From Parapristionchus giblindavisi (Eukaryota; Nematoda; Chromadorea; Rhabditida; Diplogasteridae): a stretch of 64,000 nucleotides of DNA. This document shows positions 32,435 through 42,591 of the stretch, piece by piece. The first letter of the stretch is position 1, and each line of letters begins with the position of its first letter. The notes below the pieces were generated by a model, which saw only the letters and a list, made by a program, of their open reading frames with translations, did not search any database and had not been told where the DNA came from. A program made the translations under genes and the position numbers. The DNA lies in NCBI GenBank assembly GCA_943737045.1, contig CALSFV010000207.1, positions 1,427,501 to 1,491,500 of the forward strand, in the 5' to 3' direction.

Positions 32435-34440
32435 CTACATGAATAAAGAACAATTATACTTAACATCTGCGACATATTGTGCGAAGTCTTCAGTTTTTTC
32501 AATTGTTATGCCTTGAGCTACCATATTCTCTTTCACTGCGTTCGCACGAATCTTAAAAATTCGCCATCGTTAAAATTAACATAGAACGTAAGAAACCTTA
32601 GCACTTTCGATCATATCCATTAAATTCCATTTATTTAGTGCAGCTCTTGCAATCTTGATGCGCTCGTCTGATGAACAAGCGTCCATAACCTTTCGGAGCT
32701 CTTTGTTTGCAACGCCGTTAACGAGAGTGTCAACAGGAGCGGGCGTTCCTTCGCAAACAAGTTTACAAACGTTTTCACGTTGATATCCTAAAAATGTTGA
32801 TAATCAGTTTCTTTTACATTTCATAAAAACATACCTTCTCGAAACGGTATGGCGAAATCGATGATGATCGTTGTCCCATCGAGCTGCCCACAGTTGCCCT
32901 GATGAACGTCTGTTATACAAAAGATAGAGCACAGAACGTGAATCTCGATCAGAATGTTCTTGATGTTCTTGCTCTTTGTAGTGAGCTGATCCATTCGATG
33001 ACGCTCGAAGTTGGGAATTGACTTGGTTGCAATAAAGATTGTCCTAGTCGATGTTCCAGGGGGAGGACAGATGAAATGCGTTTCAGGACCAACTCCAATC
33101 TGCTCAAGGAGCGAATAACCGAATACTTCTCGAAGATTTGGAGCCATTCCGGACCCAGAGCTTGATTTTTTCGGCACTCCATAGTTAGTCTTTATATGGT
33201 AAGTCGTTGTCTCATCATGATCCGTAACCGCACATAATCGCCCGGAATGAACACCAGCCAGCTTGTCATCGAAATGAATCTGCAAAACAATATAAATTTA
33301 CTGTATGAAAACTATTTAAATTCGAAAAATTTCGAAAACATACCTTGAAAACAAATGCATCTGGTCTGCCATTCTTCTTCAAGTTAAAAAAGAAATAGCG
33401 AGCAGCCATTTCTATGGTTTCTCGAAACCCTCCCAAATACCCTCGCACATCCTCGCAGACTTCATCGCACACTATTTGGATGTTGACGTAGCATACGAAA
33501 AATCCTCCTGTTTTAAGAATATCCACCATTCCAAGAAGAGAATGCGCCATATCTCCTTTTTCATCACTAGTTCGTAGGCCTTTCAACCTTTTGTATCGTT
33601 GCAAAAGTGCAGCCCAGTTTTGAATGAGGGCGTGTTTCTGAAAAAAATGAAAAAAATAGCACAAAATAAATCCAGAATTAAATATCCTTAGACGAAATAT
33701 AATTCACTAGCTGTATAATAATTGTCTAATTGTCTGTCTGCCTTTGTATTGTTAATCACACAGAGATTAAATTTGCCCGAATGCCGTTAGGCGGCGAACG
33801 ATTTGCCCGTATTCAGACAAATGATAGCCTGTATATGGGCAAATCGGTGGTTTTTGGGCTACCATTTGCCCAAATATGGGCAAATTGTGTACATAAGTAT
33901 CGTATGTTGGCAAATCTATTACCCATATTTGGGTAAGTTTGCTCTCAGTACATATCATAATGAGCCGGAAAATTAATTCTCTAGCTGTATAAACAATAAA
34001 CAGTAAATTCTAATACATATATAAGAAATGTTTAACGTAATTTTGAACCTCAAAAATTATTAAATTTATACTCTACTATATCATATCCAGTAAAAGCTTT
34101 AATAAAAATTTGAAAACTATAGAAGAATGGTTTAATACAATATATTGAACATGAATAGCAAAATGTTTAACTTACCACAACACACGTGTCTTTGTCTTTC
34201 ATTCCAGCTTCGTATACAGTGTCTGAACGAATTGTGGATCCATTGTACGACAGCTGTTGGAAAACGTGATCAATTGAGAAGACCAACTTGATTTGATCCC
34301 TCAGCTGAGAAATCTCTCCCTACAAGTTTTAAAAAATATATTAGAGGATAAATGAAACAACAAACTCGGCCTGTGACAATCCACTCGAACTCTTGATGCA
34401 GCTTGTCTTCATGGTCTTTGAGTTCGACAAATATCTTCAT
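32435..34440 (-). CDS. Ubiquitin-like domain fused to a kinase-fold domain, 421 aa
   Basis: Exons (minus): 34366-34440, 34176-34319, 33344-33637, 32835-33279, 32597-32787, 32435-32551; phases close (1266 nt). Residues 1-72 look like a ubiquitin fold: MKIFVELKD at the start, the QLRDQIKLVF helix, and QQLSYNGSTIRSD in the position of ubiquitin's QQRLIFAGKQLEDG. The rest contains IGVGPETHF, TIFIATKSI, then TDVHQGN (about 294-300) and TIIIDF (about 307-312). This resembles the DxHxxN and DF pair of the PI3/PI4-kinase and aminoglycoside-kinase-like folds. A ubiquitin-like plus PI4K-like pairing is known in plant PI4K-gamma; relation to it is inference. Activity and substrate (lipid, protein or neither) are unknown. 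Confidence 0.75.
33759..33949. mobile_element. MITE with CACAGAGATTAAATTTGCCC end, copy 1
   Basis: About 190 bp rich in TTTGCCC/GGGCAAA words, in intron 2 of the ubiquitin-like/kinase gene. An inverted-orientation relative lies at 44568-44759. The right end GTTTGCTCTCAGT resembles the ends of the 4717/31706 elements (CACTGACGGCAAAC), suggesting a shared transposase. Confidence 0.75.
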
Positions 34441-34528
34441 GACTTGCTAACCTAAAAACCACTGAATTTTTAAAGGCCATTTGAACATTTTTCTGCCGTT
34501 ATTTACTGAATAGATTACGCCATGGGAA

Positions 34529-34997
34529 CAGGAATGGGATTTTACGTTTACCGATTTTACGGATATTACGGATTTTACGGTATTGGCCGTAAAATTATTA
34601 TTTTACGGATTCCGTAAAATTCAATACCGTAAAATCCGTAAAATATTTTAAGAAAATAAATGCATAGAAATATAAGAAAATTGGACAAAAAATGTTTTTT
34701 TTGCGCGAAAAACATACTGAACAGTTGTAAGGGTAGTGTAAGTGTGTTCTGATTGAATATATTCGACTCATGAAAGGTTCGGAATTCTCCTTAATTATTA
34801 GTAGCGCAGGTCTACTTTTTCATTTCTTTTGGCGGTATTGCTATTCTTTGCGTTGATAAATACTGTTATGGTGCAGAAATATATAAATACATGCATGTTT
34901 TAAAGATTTTACGGATTTTACGGATTTTACGGATTTCGAAACCATAAATTTTACGTTTTTACGGATCCGTAAAATTTTTATTTTACGCCCATCCCTG
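34529..34997. mobile_element. hAT-type element made of TTTTACGGA iterations
   Basis: The ends CAGGAATGGGATTTTACG and TTTTACGCCCATCCCTG are flanked by the perfect 8-bp duplication CATGGGAA (34521-34528 and 34998-35005). The interior is largely TTTTACGGA and its complement. It lacks coding capacity and lies 80 bp upstream of the kinase-fold gene's start codon. Confidence 0.92.
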
Positions 34998-35103
34998 CAT
35001 GGGAAATCACGAAATCAACGCAAAACAACAGAAGAAAAGGATGTCTCTTTTCTATTCACAAAACAATTAATGGAAGAATGCGAGGTTGGCAGTTTCTCGT
35101 GAT

Positions 35104-35599
35104 CAGGGCTGGGCGTCAAATGAAAATTTGACGGATTCGTCAAAACGTCAATTTGACGGTCAGAAAATCCGTCAAATATCGTCAAATCCGACAAATTCGT
35201 CAAAATAATGTAAATGCCTCTTGCTTAATTCAAAACCATCTTTTAACAAGGGTTTTCAATTGAGAGCAACAAAAAGCACAACGACTTTACATAGACATCG
35301 AGTCGTAGATGATTTCTCAAAATCATAAATTTGGATGTTCCTATTACATGACGAAAAGAGATTGTGTTCATTACTGAACACATTTACAGTATTTCATTTA
35401 TCGTGAGAAATAAGGGGATGGTAGTAGAAAAAATATAATTTAAAAATTTCATATCATTATTGATTATTCTCGCCCGTTTCAGCTTCTATTGTCGCTTTAT
35501 TTTTTGACGGATTTGACGTATAAAATTTGACGGTTTCCGTCAAAAAACAATTTGACGGATGGGTACCGTCAAATCGTCAAACGTCAAATCATAGTCCTG
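35104..35599. mobile_element. hAT-type element made of TTTGACGGA iterations
   Basis: The left end is CAGGGCTGGGCGTCAAATG and the right end CGTCAAATCATAGTCCTG, flanked by the perfect 8-bp duplication CTCGTGAT (35096-35103 and 35600-35607). Sub-terminal regions are TTTGACGG/CCGTCAAA iterations. Confidence 0.92.
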
Positions 35600-35823
35600 C
35601 TCGTGATGCCGACAGTTTCCTCTGCGTCTCTGCCTTCCACTCTATCCTAACGCGTTTGCGTGTCGCGTCGCGTGTGTATAGTTCAACTGGGGCAGTTGTG
35701 TGATTGTGCTCGGTCACAGTGAGGAAGAGCGTGGTGCGAGGAAGATATTAGATGACTAGTAGTATTCTAGATGATATTATTAACAATTATGAATACTCTT
35801 ATATCAATCTTATTCATTTCTAG

Positions 35824-36035
35824 GTAGCAAATGCCCTGAAGGCCGATCGTGCTGGTCTTGGTTCTAGCTCGAGCGCAACGAGTACGGTAGGCATGATTCC
35901 CACCGCGAAAGATGCCATCTGGGAAAAGGCAAGGAGTCGATTCAATCAGGTTGGTATACGGTAGTCCACGCCTTTATTGATTAGCTCTTACCGTAATCTT
36001 GCTTGCAGATTGCTGAGTCGGAGAAGAGGAGCTGA
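35824..36035 (+). pseudogene. AGGF1 exon 18-19 fragment (third copy)
   Basis: Exon 18 (35824-35949, 126 bp like the parent) and exon 19 (36009-36035) with their short intron are preserved almost unchanged, including the acceptor TTTCTAG and the final TGA. The exon-18 donor is GTTGGT instead of GTAGGT. There is no upstream coding sequence, so it is a gene-end relic of the segmental duplication. Confidence 0.88.
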
Positions 36036-37023
36036 TAGAGTGTATACTGTAGTCGATCGATGGTCTACCAATCAATAACTGAAAATCAATAACTCGTTTT
36101 GTTTCATCATTTCATCATTTCACCGTGTAATATGGATATGATAGATAAATGTTTTTGTTGTCCTCATTAAATATTGTCGATGTGTACAGCGCGGATGCTT
36201 TTTTAAAACTTTTTGGCTGGGTGGGTTGAGTGGGTGGACCGTGTTAGTAAGATATACAGTGGGCACAAACTGTTCTCAAAATTTAAAAAAAATAGCTGAT
36301 AGAACACGGAAAACGATCGATGGATTGTTAATCAATAACTCGTATGTTGAGCTTGTTTACCGCGTGTTTTCCTGTTTCACCATTATGTAATTTACGGTAG
36401 GATACGGTTTATCCTTCTGCCTTTTTCTCTACGGTGCGGTCGGTTGGATTCTTCTCTCTCCACTCTCTACTACACTCGCCAATTCCATCAAGAAAAGAGG
36501 ATAAACAGTTGAATCCCCTCCTAGAAGACTTTGGAAAGTCAGGAGCGGTATCTCCATCTTGTCAAGCAGGCCAATTGGACGAACAACGCAAAGTTTTCGT
36601 GGGTTATTTGAATGTTCTTATCAAGATTCTTTTTGGACGTTTTCTTGAATGGAGAAGAATTCTCTCAGAGACCGAAGGATAGAACTTGTGGATATGAAGA
36701 TTCCCCCTGCTTTGACCCCCTCTACATATGACATGTAGACAGGATAAATTATTATTATTATTACGGTTTATCATAATAGATTAAGTATTAATTCTTCATC
36801 ATTTAAATATTTTGATAGAGCGAATTAGAATACAGACTTCATGAAAAAATTAAAATATCTACAAACCATTGCACTTTGGGCGGACGACTGAACAAAATCA
36901 TTCAACTCCTTCATTCTTGATCTCGGTTTTCATCACGAGTGGTCGCAGTCGCCCCCAGTCATTCTCATGCCACAACTTCTGTCATAGTTGAACTACCGTA
37001 ATCTTCGTCTTCTGTTCTCGAAC
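36036..37023. other. Spacer between the AGGF1 fragment and the ABHD17-like gene
   Basis: The first 350 bp match the 3' flank of the other AGGF1 copies (TGATAGATAAATGTTTTTG, GTTTTCCTGTTTCACCATTA), confirming this as part of the duplicated block. An 82-codon frame at 36434 has no recognisable features. No exon is supported. Confidence 0.5.
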
Positions 37024-40000
37024 ATGAAGAAGGCTAAAACGCTCAAAACCCAGCCGACGGCGAGCTCTACAACGAGCATGGTAAAGATCGATAAATCGAT
37101 AATCAATCGATAATCAATCAATAATTTTTCAGACATGTCCCTTCACCGATGACAGTGTTCACACTGCCGTACCCAATATACACACGGCGGATGATAATGT
37201 ACGGTAGATTGATCTTTGATCTTTGATCTTCGACAATGAGCTTTGATCTTTGCAGTTGATACAGGATATAACTTCGATCATTGAGAAAGAGGTTAGCAAG
37301 ATCGTCAATTTCATATTTGATCTCTCGGTTTCCAGTTGTGCGCGGCTGTCGGAGACGCTGAAATCATCAAAGAGGACAAAACGCAATCGGTTTGGGCTAC
37401 TGTGGCGTAATCTTTGGTCTTTGATCGTTGGGTTCTAGGAGTCTCTGCAAGCTCTCACTGCTATTGAAACGTCGAAAAGTTCTCCTCCTCTCGCGCCCAC
37501 CGCTCCTTCAGTGAAACCACCACAGAAAATGATTCCGAAGTGGTAATCGATATCGGAGACTTCTAGTTTGATCTTTGCATTCGTAATCTGATCTTCGAGC
37601 TTTCTAGTTTGATCTTTGCATTTGTAGTCTGATATTTGAGCTTTCTAGTTTGATCTTTGCATTCGTAATCTGATCTTTGATCTTTATTCAGTGTAGAGAA
37701 GATCGAGGCGAAACCGAGAAAGGCCACCAAACATACGGACTCTACTCGATCGTCAGTATCTTTGATCTTTGATATTTGATCTTCGTGCTTTAATCTCTAA
37801 TCTTTAGTCACTCTTAAGATTGATTCCTCCTCAACTGACTGGTCGGAAAATGACACAACGACGCACGGTTCTCATTCGGAATAACAGTGTCAGCGAGGTA
37901 CTATCGTAACCCTACCTACCGTATCCCGAGTTGGGGATACAGTAACCACAAATCGATAGTACCGTACTCTTTCAGAAGCGAAAGAACGCACCCCCGAGGA
38001 GCAGTATGACAGGCAGCAACTCGAAGAGCAAAGAATCGTGCAAGGAATCGGTGGCCAAGACAAAGAAAAAGAAAAAGACAAGGTCGAAATCGAAATCGAA
38101 ATCGACAAAATCGGACACAACTTCAATGAAGAAGTTACTCGCCAAGAGCCAATGTTCGGGATTTATTTATTTATTTAAATATTTAATTTATTTATTTTAT
38201 TTCCATTAAATAATGGCATAAGTGACATTAAAGTTCAAAGATCAAGTTCAAAATTCAATTTAGCTAAGTGAAGCGTAGTGGAATCAACGAGAGACACTCC
38301 GAAATCTGCGCCATCCACCAAACGTGCCGATGCTCGCTTCTTCAAACGAATTGAGAAGTATAAGTAAGTTGGCGGAGCTTGAAAAGGGGCGGAGTTATCG
38401 AGGATTGGTGGAGCGTTTCAGGCATCGCAAGGTGGAGATGATCTGTTCTTGTCCGGTGACTGCATGTGATTGCTGCGAGATACGTATGCGACGGGCGCGG
38501 ATGTGCGCACGGGTGAGTGAGGGTATGGTAACCGAGATACCGTTACCCAGGGTACGGTAACCGAGATACCGTAACCCAGGGTACGGTAACCGAGATACCA
38601 TAACCAGGGTACGGTAACCGAGATACCGTAACCTAGGGTACGGTAACCGAGATACCGTAACCCAGGTACGGTAACCGAGGTACCGTAACACAGGGAAATC
38701 TGTTCGGGACCAAAGAATTTTTTTACAAATTCAGTCATTGGGACGATTCTGTTATATCGCGTGTCCACCGATTCCCGGCTGTGTACTGAACAAGGTATCT
38801 TCGATAAAATGATCTTTGATCTTTGACCTCTTTTGATCGTTGATCTATAGAGATGTTTAATGTTTGATCTTTGATCTTTGATCTTTAAGGCCGCCTTCTG
38901 GCCCCCACTCCGCGAGTACTACTTCTTTAGTGACGAAGATTATTCGAAGCGAGTCATTCTCAGAAAGGCTAATAAGTAATTAAATTAATAAGTAATTTAA
39001 TAATGAAATTAAAGTGATTAATTAAATCACCAATAACATGTTTAGTTGGCTTGTTGTCGTCGAATCATGTCAAATCGTTAGCTATTTTCAGGAATTCAAT
39101 GAAGGGGGAGTGGTCGATCGGTCTGGAACATCCGTGTTATCCGCCTAAACGAAATATTGAGTGCTTCGTCGTGGAGACGAGGAAGAAGCATGTAAGTAAC
39201 CTGACTTAGGACTTAAGTATTAGGACTTAAGTATTTGGTCTTATCGAGTTATTATAACCTTATCGACTTAGCGTCTTTAGTACCGAGGTCTTAAGACTTA
39301 GACTTATGGCCCACTAACTATGGTGTATCCACAGTATCTGGCGTGCGTGTGCGCTCGCGCGCCATCTCACAAACCTCGCTACACGATCATCTACTCGCAT
39401 CCAAACGGCAGTGACATCTCTGACCATCTCAATGGAGTGCCGTCTATTGTCGACATGGCAAGGTATACGGTAGTTTGCACACGTCTGATTCTATCGTGAA
39501 CTGACTTTGTTCCACTGCAGTTTCCTCGACTGTGACGTCATAATGTACGATTACTCGGGATACGGTATCAGCAGCGGTGGATCCTCCGAGAAGAGCCTGC
39601 TCGCTGATATCGAAGCCGTGTACAATGTACGGTATCTTTGCTACCGTACCAATTCGGACACAGTAATCCCACCGTAATCCTCACGAGGACACAACATCCT
39701 ACCGTATTCTGTAGAATATAGTACAGTACAGTAATACTCTCGAGTACAGTAGTCTACCCCGCTAATCTCCTGAATACAGTACCCTACCGTAATCCTCTTG
39801 GAGTGCAGTACCCTACCGTAATCCTCTCGATTACAGTACCCTACCGTAACCCCATTTACAGTACACCACCGATATGATGCGTGTGGACCCCGCTCGCATC
39901 ATCATATACGGCTACTCGATAGGCACGGCCGCTTCTATCATGTTATTGTCGGAGCTGCAGCCGAATGTCGCAGGTGAGAGACCGTATTCTTGGTCTACCG

Positions 40001-40792
40001 TACCCCTATCATCAGCTGAGATACTGTACTTACCTGACATAGCCAAAATCTACCGTAATAGAGCTGCAAAATACCGCATCCCAAAGTATTACCGCATGAT
40101 ATATGTCAGGACTTGTTCTGCTCGCTCCCATAACTTCGATGCTACGGGTGCTTATATGGCGTCGACTGTGCTTCAATCGTCCCTTCGAGCGAAAACGACC
40201 CATTCTGGACAAGTTCCGCTCCAAAGAAAGGGTACCGATTTTTTAAAATCACTGGTTGTGTAGTGGTTGTCGGATAGCCTGGTAAACAGGAGGTAGTTGG
40301 TTCGACTCCCGGTTGAGGAATCGTCTTTTGCAGATCACCCAGGTCAACGTGCCCACTCTGATCTGTCACGGACTCGACGACAATATCGTTCCGGTTGACC
40401 ATGGGTACACGCTCTACGAATGTTCTCCTAACAAGGTTATTGATTGACAAAAGATACAGTATACCATATTCATACCGTACTTCCAAGATACAGTAATCTT
40501 AGGTGGAGCCACTTTGGGTTAAGAACATCCATCACAATAACCTTGAGAACAGCCAAGAGACATGGAAGCGAGTCCGGCATTTTCTATACAAGTGTAGTAG
40601 TTTATTCGATTATAATTTTTTTCCTGATTTTTTGAAAATTAAATCTTCTCCAAATTCAATCGATATTTTCAGCGAGTGTCGTACGCCCGAAGAGCAGTGT
40701 GCTCCGCCAGAATGCCCTGCGGTATACTGTAGCTAGAGTACTGTAATTATTGATTGATTTACAGAGTTGATCGAATCAATCGCTGTTCCTGA
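37024..40792 (+). CDS. ABHD17-like alpha/beta hydrolase with long Lys/Ser-rich N-terminus, 610 aa
   Basis: Exons: 37024-37080, 37133-37198, 37256-37291, 37336-37401, 37439-37542, 37692-37751, 37819-37897, 37976-38153, 38279-38363, 38395-38512, 38735-38794, 38890-38975, 39092-39191, 39335-39462, 39521-39626, 39862-39973, 40110-40231, 40334-40435, 40503-40593, 40673-40721, 40765-40792. Phases close (1833 nt). Residues 284-610 follow ABHD17: CYIACPPIPG, IMYDYSGYGISSGG, the nucleophile elbow IIIYGYSIGTA (Ser 462), GLDDNIVPVDHG (Asp 536/537) and NIHHNN (His 565/566), so the triad is intact. ABHD17 enzymes depalmitoylate membrane proteins in animals. About 280 extra N-terminal residues include KKKKKTRSKSKSKS. 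Intron 9 would be only 31 nt, and the start and first few exons are less certain. Confidence 0.86.
37559..37685. repeat. 50-bp tandem repeat in ABHD17-like intron 5
   Basis: CTAGTTTGATCTTTGCATTC followed by GTAATCTGATCTTCGAGCTTT repeats three times and runs to within a few bases of the exon-6 acceptor. It contains the CTTTGAT heptamer spread across the window. Confidence 0.8.
38520..38693. repeat. About 28-bp tandem array in ABHD17-like intron 10
   Basis: GGGTACGGTAACCGAGATAC plus CGTAACCCA repeats about six times, starting right after the donor GTGAGTGAG. The same array is present in the duplicated fragment at 31625-31703. Confidence 0.88.
39715..39861. repeat. About 33-bp array containing the ABHD17-like exon-16 acceptor
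   Basis: ACAGTACCCTACCGTAATCC plus CTCTTGGA-type spacers repeat at least three times. Each copy contains CAG|TACCC, resembling the true junction TTTACAG|TACACC at 39861. Confidence 0.75.
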
Positions 40793-42591
40793 GCACAGTA
40801 GGAGGATGTTTTCTTCTACGAGTCGATTCTTCAATCACTATCGATTAGAAACTCTTGAAAGACAACAAAGTTATGACAATAAGAGATGTGTTGTGTTGTT
40901 CAAACATTTTATTGATTGATATTTACAAAAAAAATACATACAAACAACTTATAAAATACAGGGCAAAGATATAGTTATGGGCTTAAATTTAAACAATATG
41001 TGGAATTGGTCTATGCAATAAGTGAAATTATTAAAAAAATTTGAGTGGAATGTTGATGAGATGAAAGAAAAAGAAAAAGGAAATAAAGTGGAAGTGAAAT
41101 GACAACGCTATGCCAAGATTTTTTGTTGCTTGTGAACTGTAATTTGTACATAGTATGATGTGATGCAGTGCGGGCAAAGCCAAAGATCAGATCGGTAGAC
41201 TACCGAGTGACCGTGAACAGAGTTCTCCTACGCTATTGTAGGAACAATGTGTCACATTTTATGATGATAAGTACATAAATAAATGATTCATGCAGATTTT
41301 GTTACATACCCTACTGTTGTCGCTCTTGTTTTGACTTTCGAACAGTGTTATCCGGAGTATTGTGTCTATTGTGGACTATTATGGGAATTCTATCGCGTGT
41401 AGTGATGTTGTTCATTGTCAGAATTAATAGACCATGTTGTCAGTATCAAATGTACTTGTTAAATCGCTACTAGCTGCTTAAATCTGAAATATTCTATCGA
41501 TCAACCCCCTCCTCTGATCTACTTACCATCTCGTTTGGTCTCTCTCTGAAAATAGAAAGCATTGTGGCTGTGGCTGGTACTATAGTCCCAAATAAACATG
41601 TGTATTTTATGCAGTCAATTGTGATGTTTTTCCTGACCAAAATTAATAGGCCGTACACGGAATACGTTGCCAGACGACTTTCGCAAATGACCAAAATAGT
41701 TGATGTGACGTTGTTACTTTGGCATTTCAAAGCTTAAAGTGTGCTTAAAATACGCAAGGTATTTGAAGCTTAAGTCTGCTTCAAGTAAAATGATGACAAA
41801 TGCATTTTAAGTTTTGCAATACCAGAGTATAATACTACACTGTGTTCTCAGCACTCCTTTCGACCTCATTGATTCTTACTCTACCTTACTCACCTTACCT
41901 TGATATTTATCAACAGTGTCCATCTATCAAGTGTATTGACACACTGCACCGAAGAGAAAAGCCTCGTAGTCGGCGTCTCTCACTATCGTGTGATCTCTTG
42001 TCACTCTCTAACTTCTGACTCTCTCACTTTCACGTGCTCTCTCGTCATTTCTCTAAATTCTGATTCTCTCATTTCCGCGTGATCTCTCGCCACTTCTCTA
42101 ACTTCTGACTCTCTCATTTCCGCGTGCTCTCTCGTCACTTCTCTAACTTCTGACTCTCTCATTATCGCGTGATCTCTCCTCGCTTCTCTAACTTCTGACT
42201 CTCTCATTTCCGCGTGCTCTCTCGTCACTTCTCTAACTTCTGACTCTCTCATTTCCGCGTGATCTCTCGTCACTTCTCTAACTCGTTCCAAAATAACGGT
42301 CTACCCATGTATACCGTCTCCTAATATTTGATATTCGTCACCACTCCGTCGACCTGACTTGTCTTGGCGTGATGCAAATTGTTTAGTGAGTTGTCATATC
42401 TTATTCTTATTCTTCATTCCTTCACATATTACATATAACAGGAAAATAGAACATTCATGAATAAATTGACTTTTGAAGATCTTTCCGTTCTTATTAATGA
42501 ACATAAATTAGTGACTGAAATATTATTGATTCATTATTGATTATTGATTAAAACTTTCATGATTTATTTGAAAATGTATCTTATTTTAAAG
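40793..42591. other. Intergenic region and 5' end of the first transporter
   Basis: There is no convincing exon. At about 42000-42285 a 45-bp unit (ACTTCTAACTTCTGACTCTC with variants plus TCATTTCCGCGTGATCTCTCGTC) repeats six times; its minus-strand ORF is a repeat translation. The first coding exon of the transporter, which must end in phase 2, should lie between about 42400 and 42560 but was not resolved. Confidence 0.6.
42000..42285. repeat. 45-bp CT-rich minisatellite
   Basis: Six units of CACTTCTCTAACTTCTGACT followed by CTCTCATTTCCGCGTGATCTCTCGT, strongly pyrimidine-rich on the plus strand. It lies upstream of the first transporter gene. Confidence 0.92.

Noticed and set aside
36434..36682. 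82-codon plus-strand ORF
   Set aside because: No domain, no splice context that phases with neighbours, and it lies in the spacer between duplicated blocks.
42001..42291. 96-codon ORF of EVREVTREHAEMRESE repeats
   Set aside because: A perfect 45-bp minisatellite (a multiple of 3) keeps one frame open; no start context, introns or conservation.
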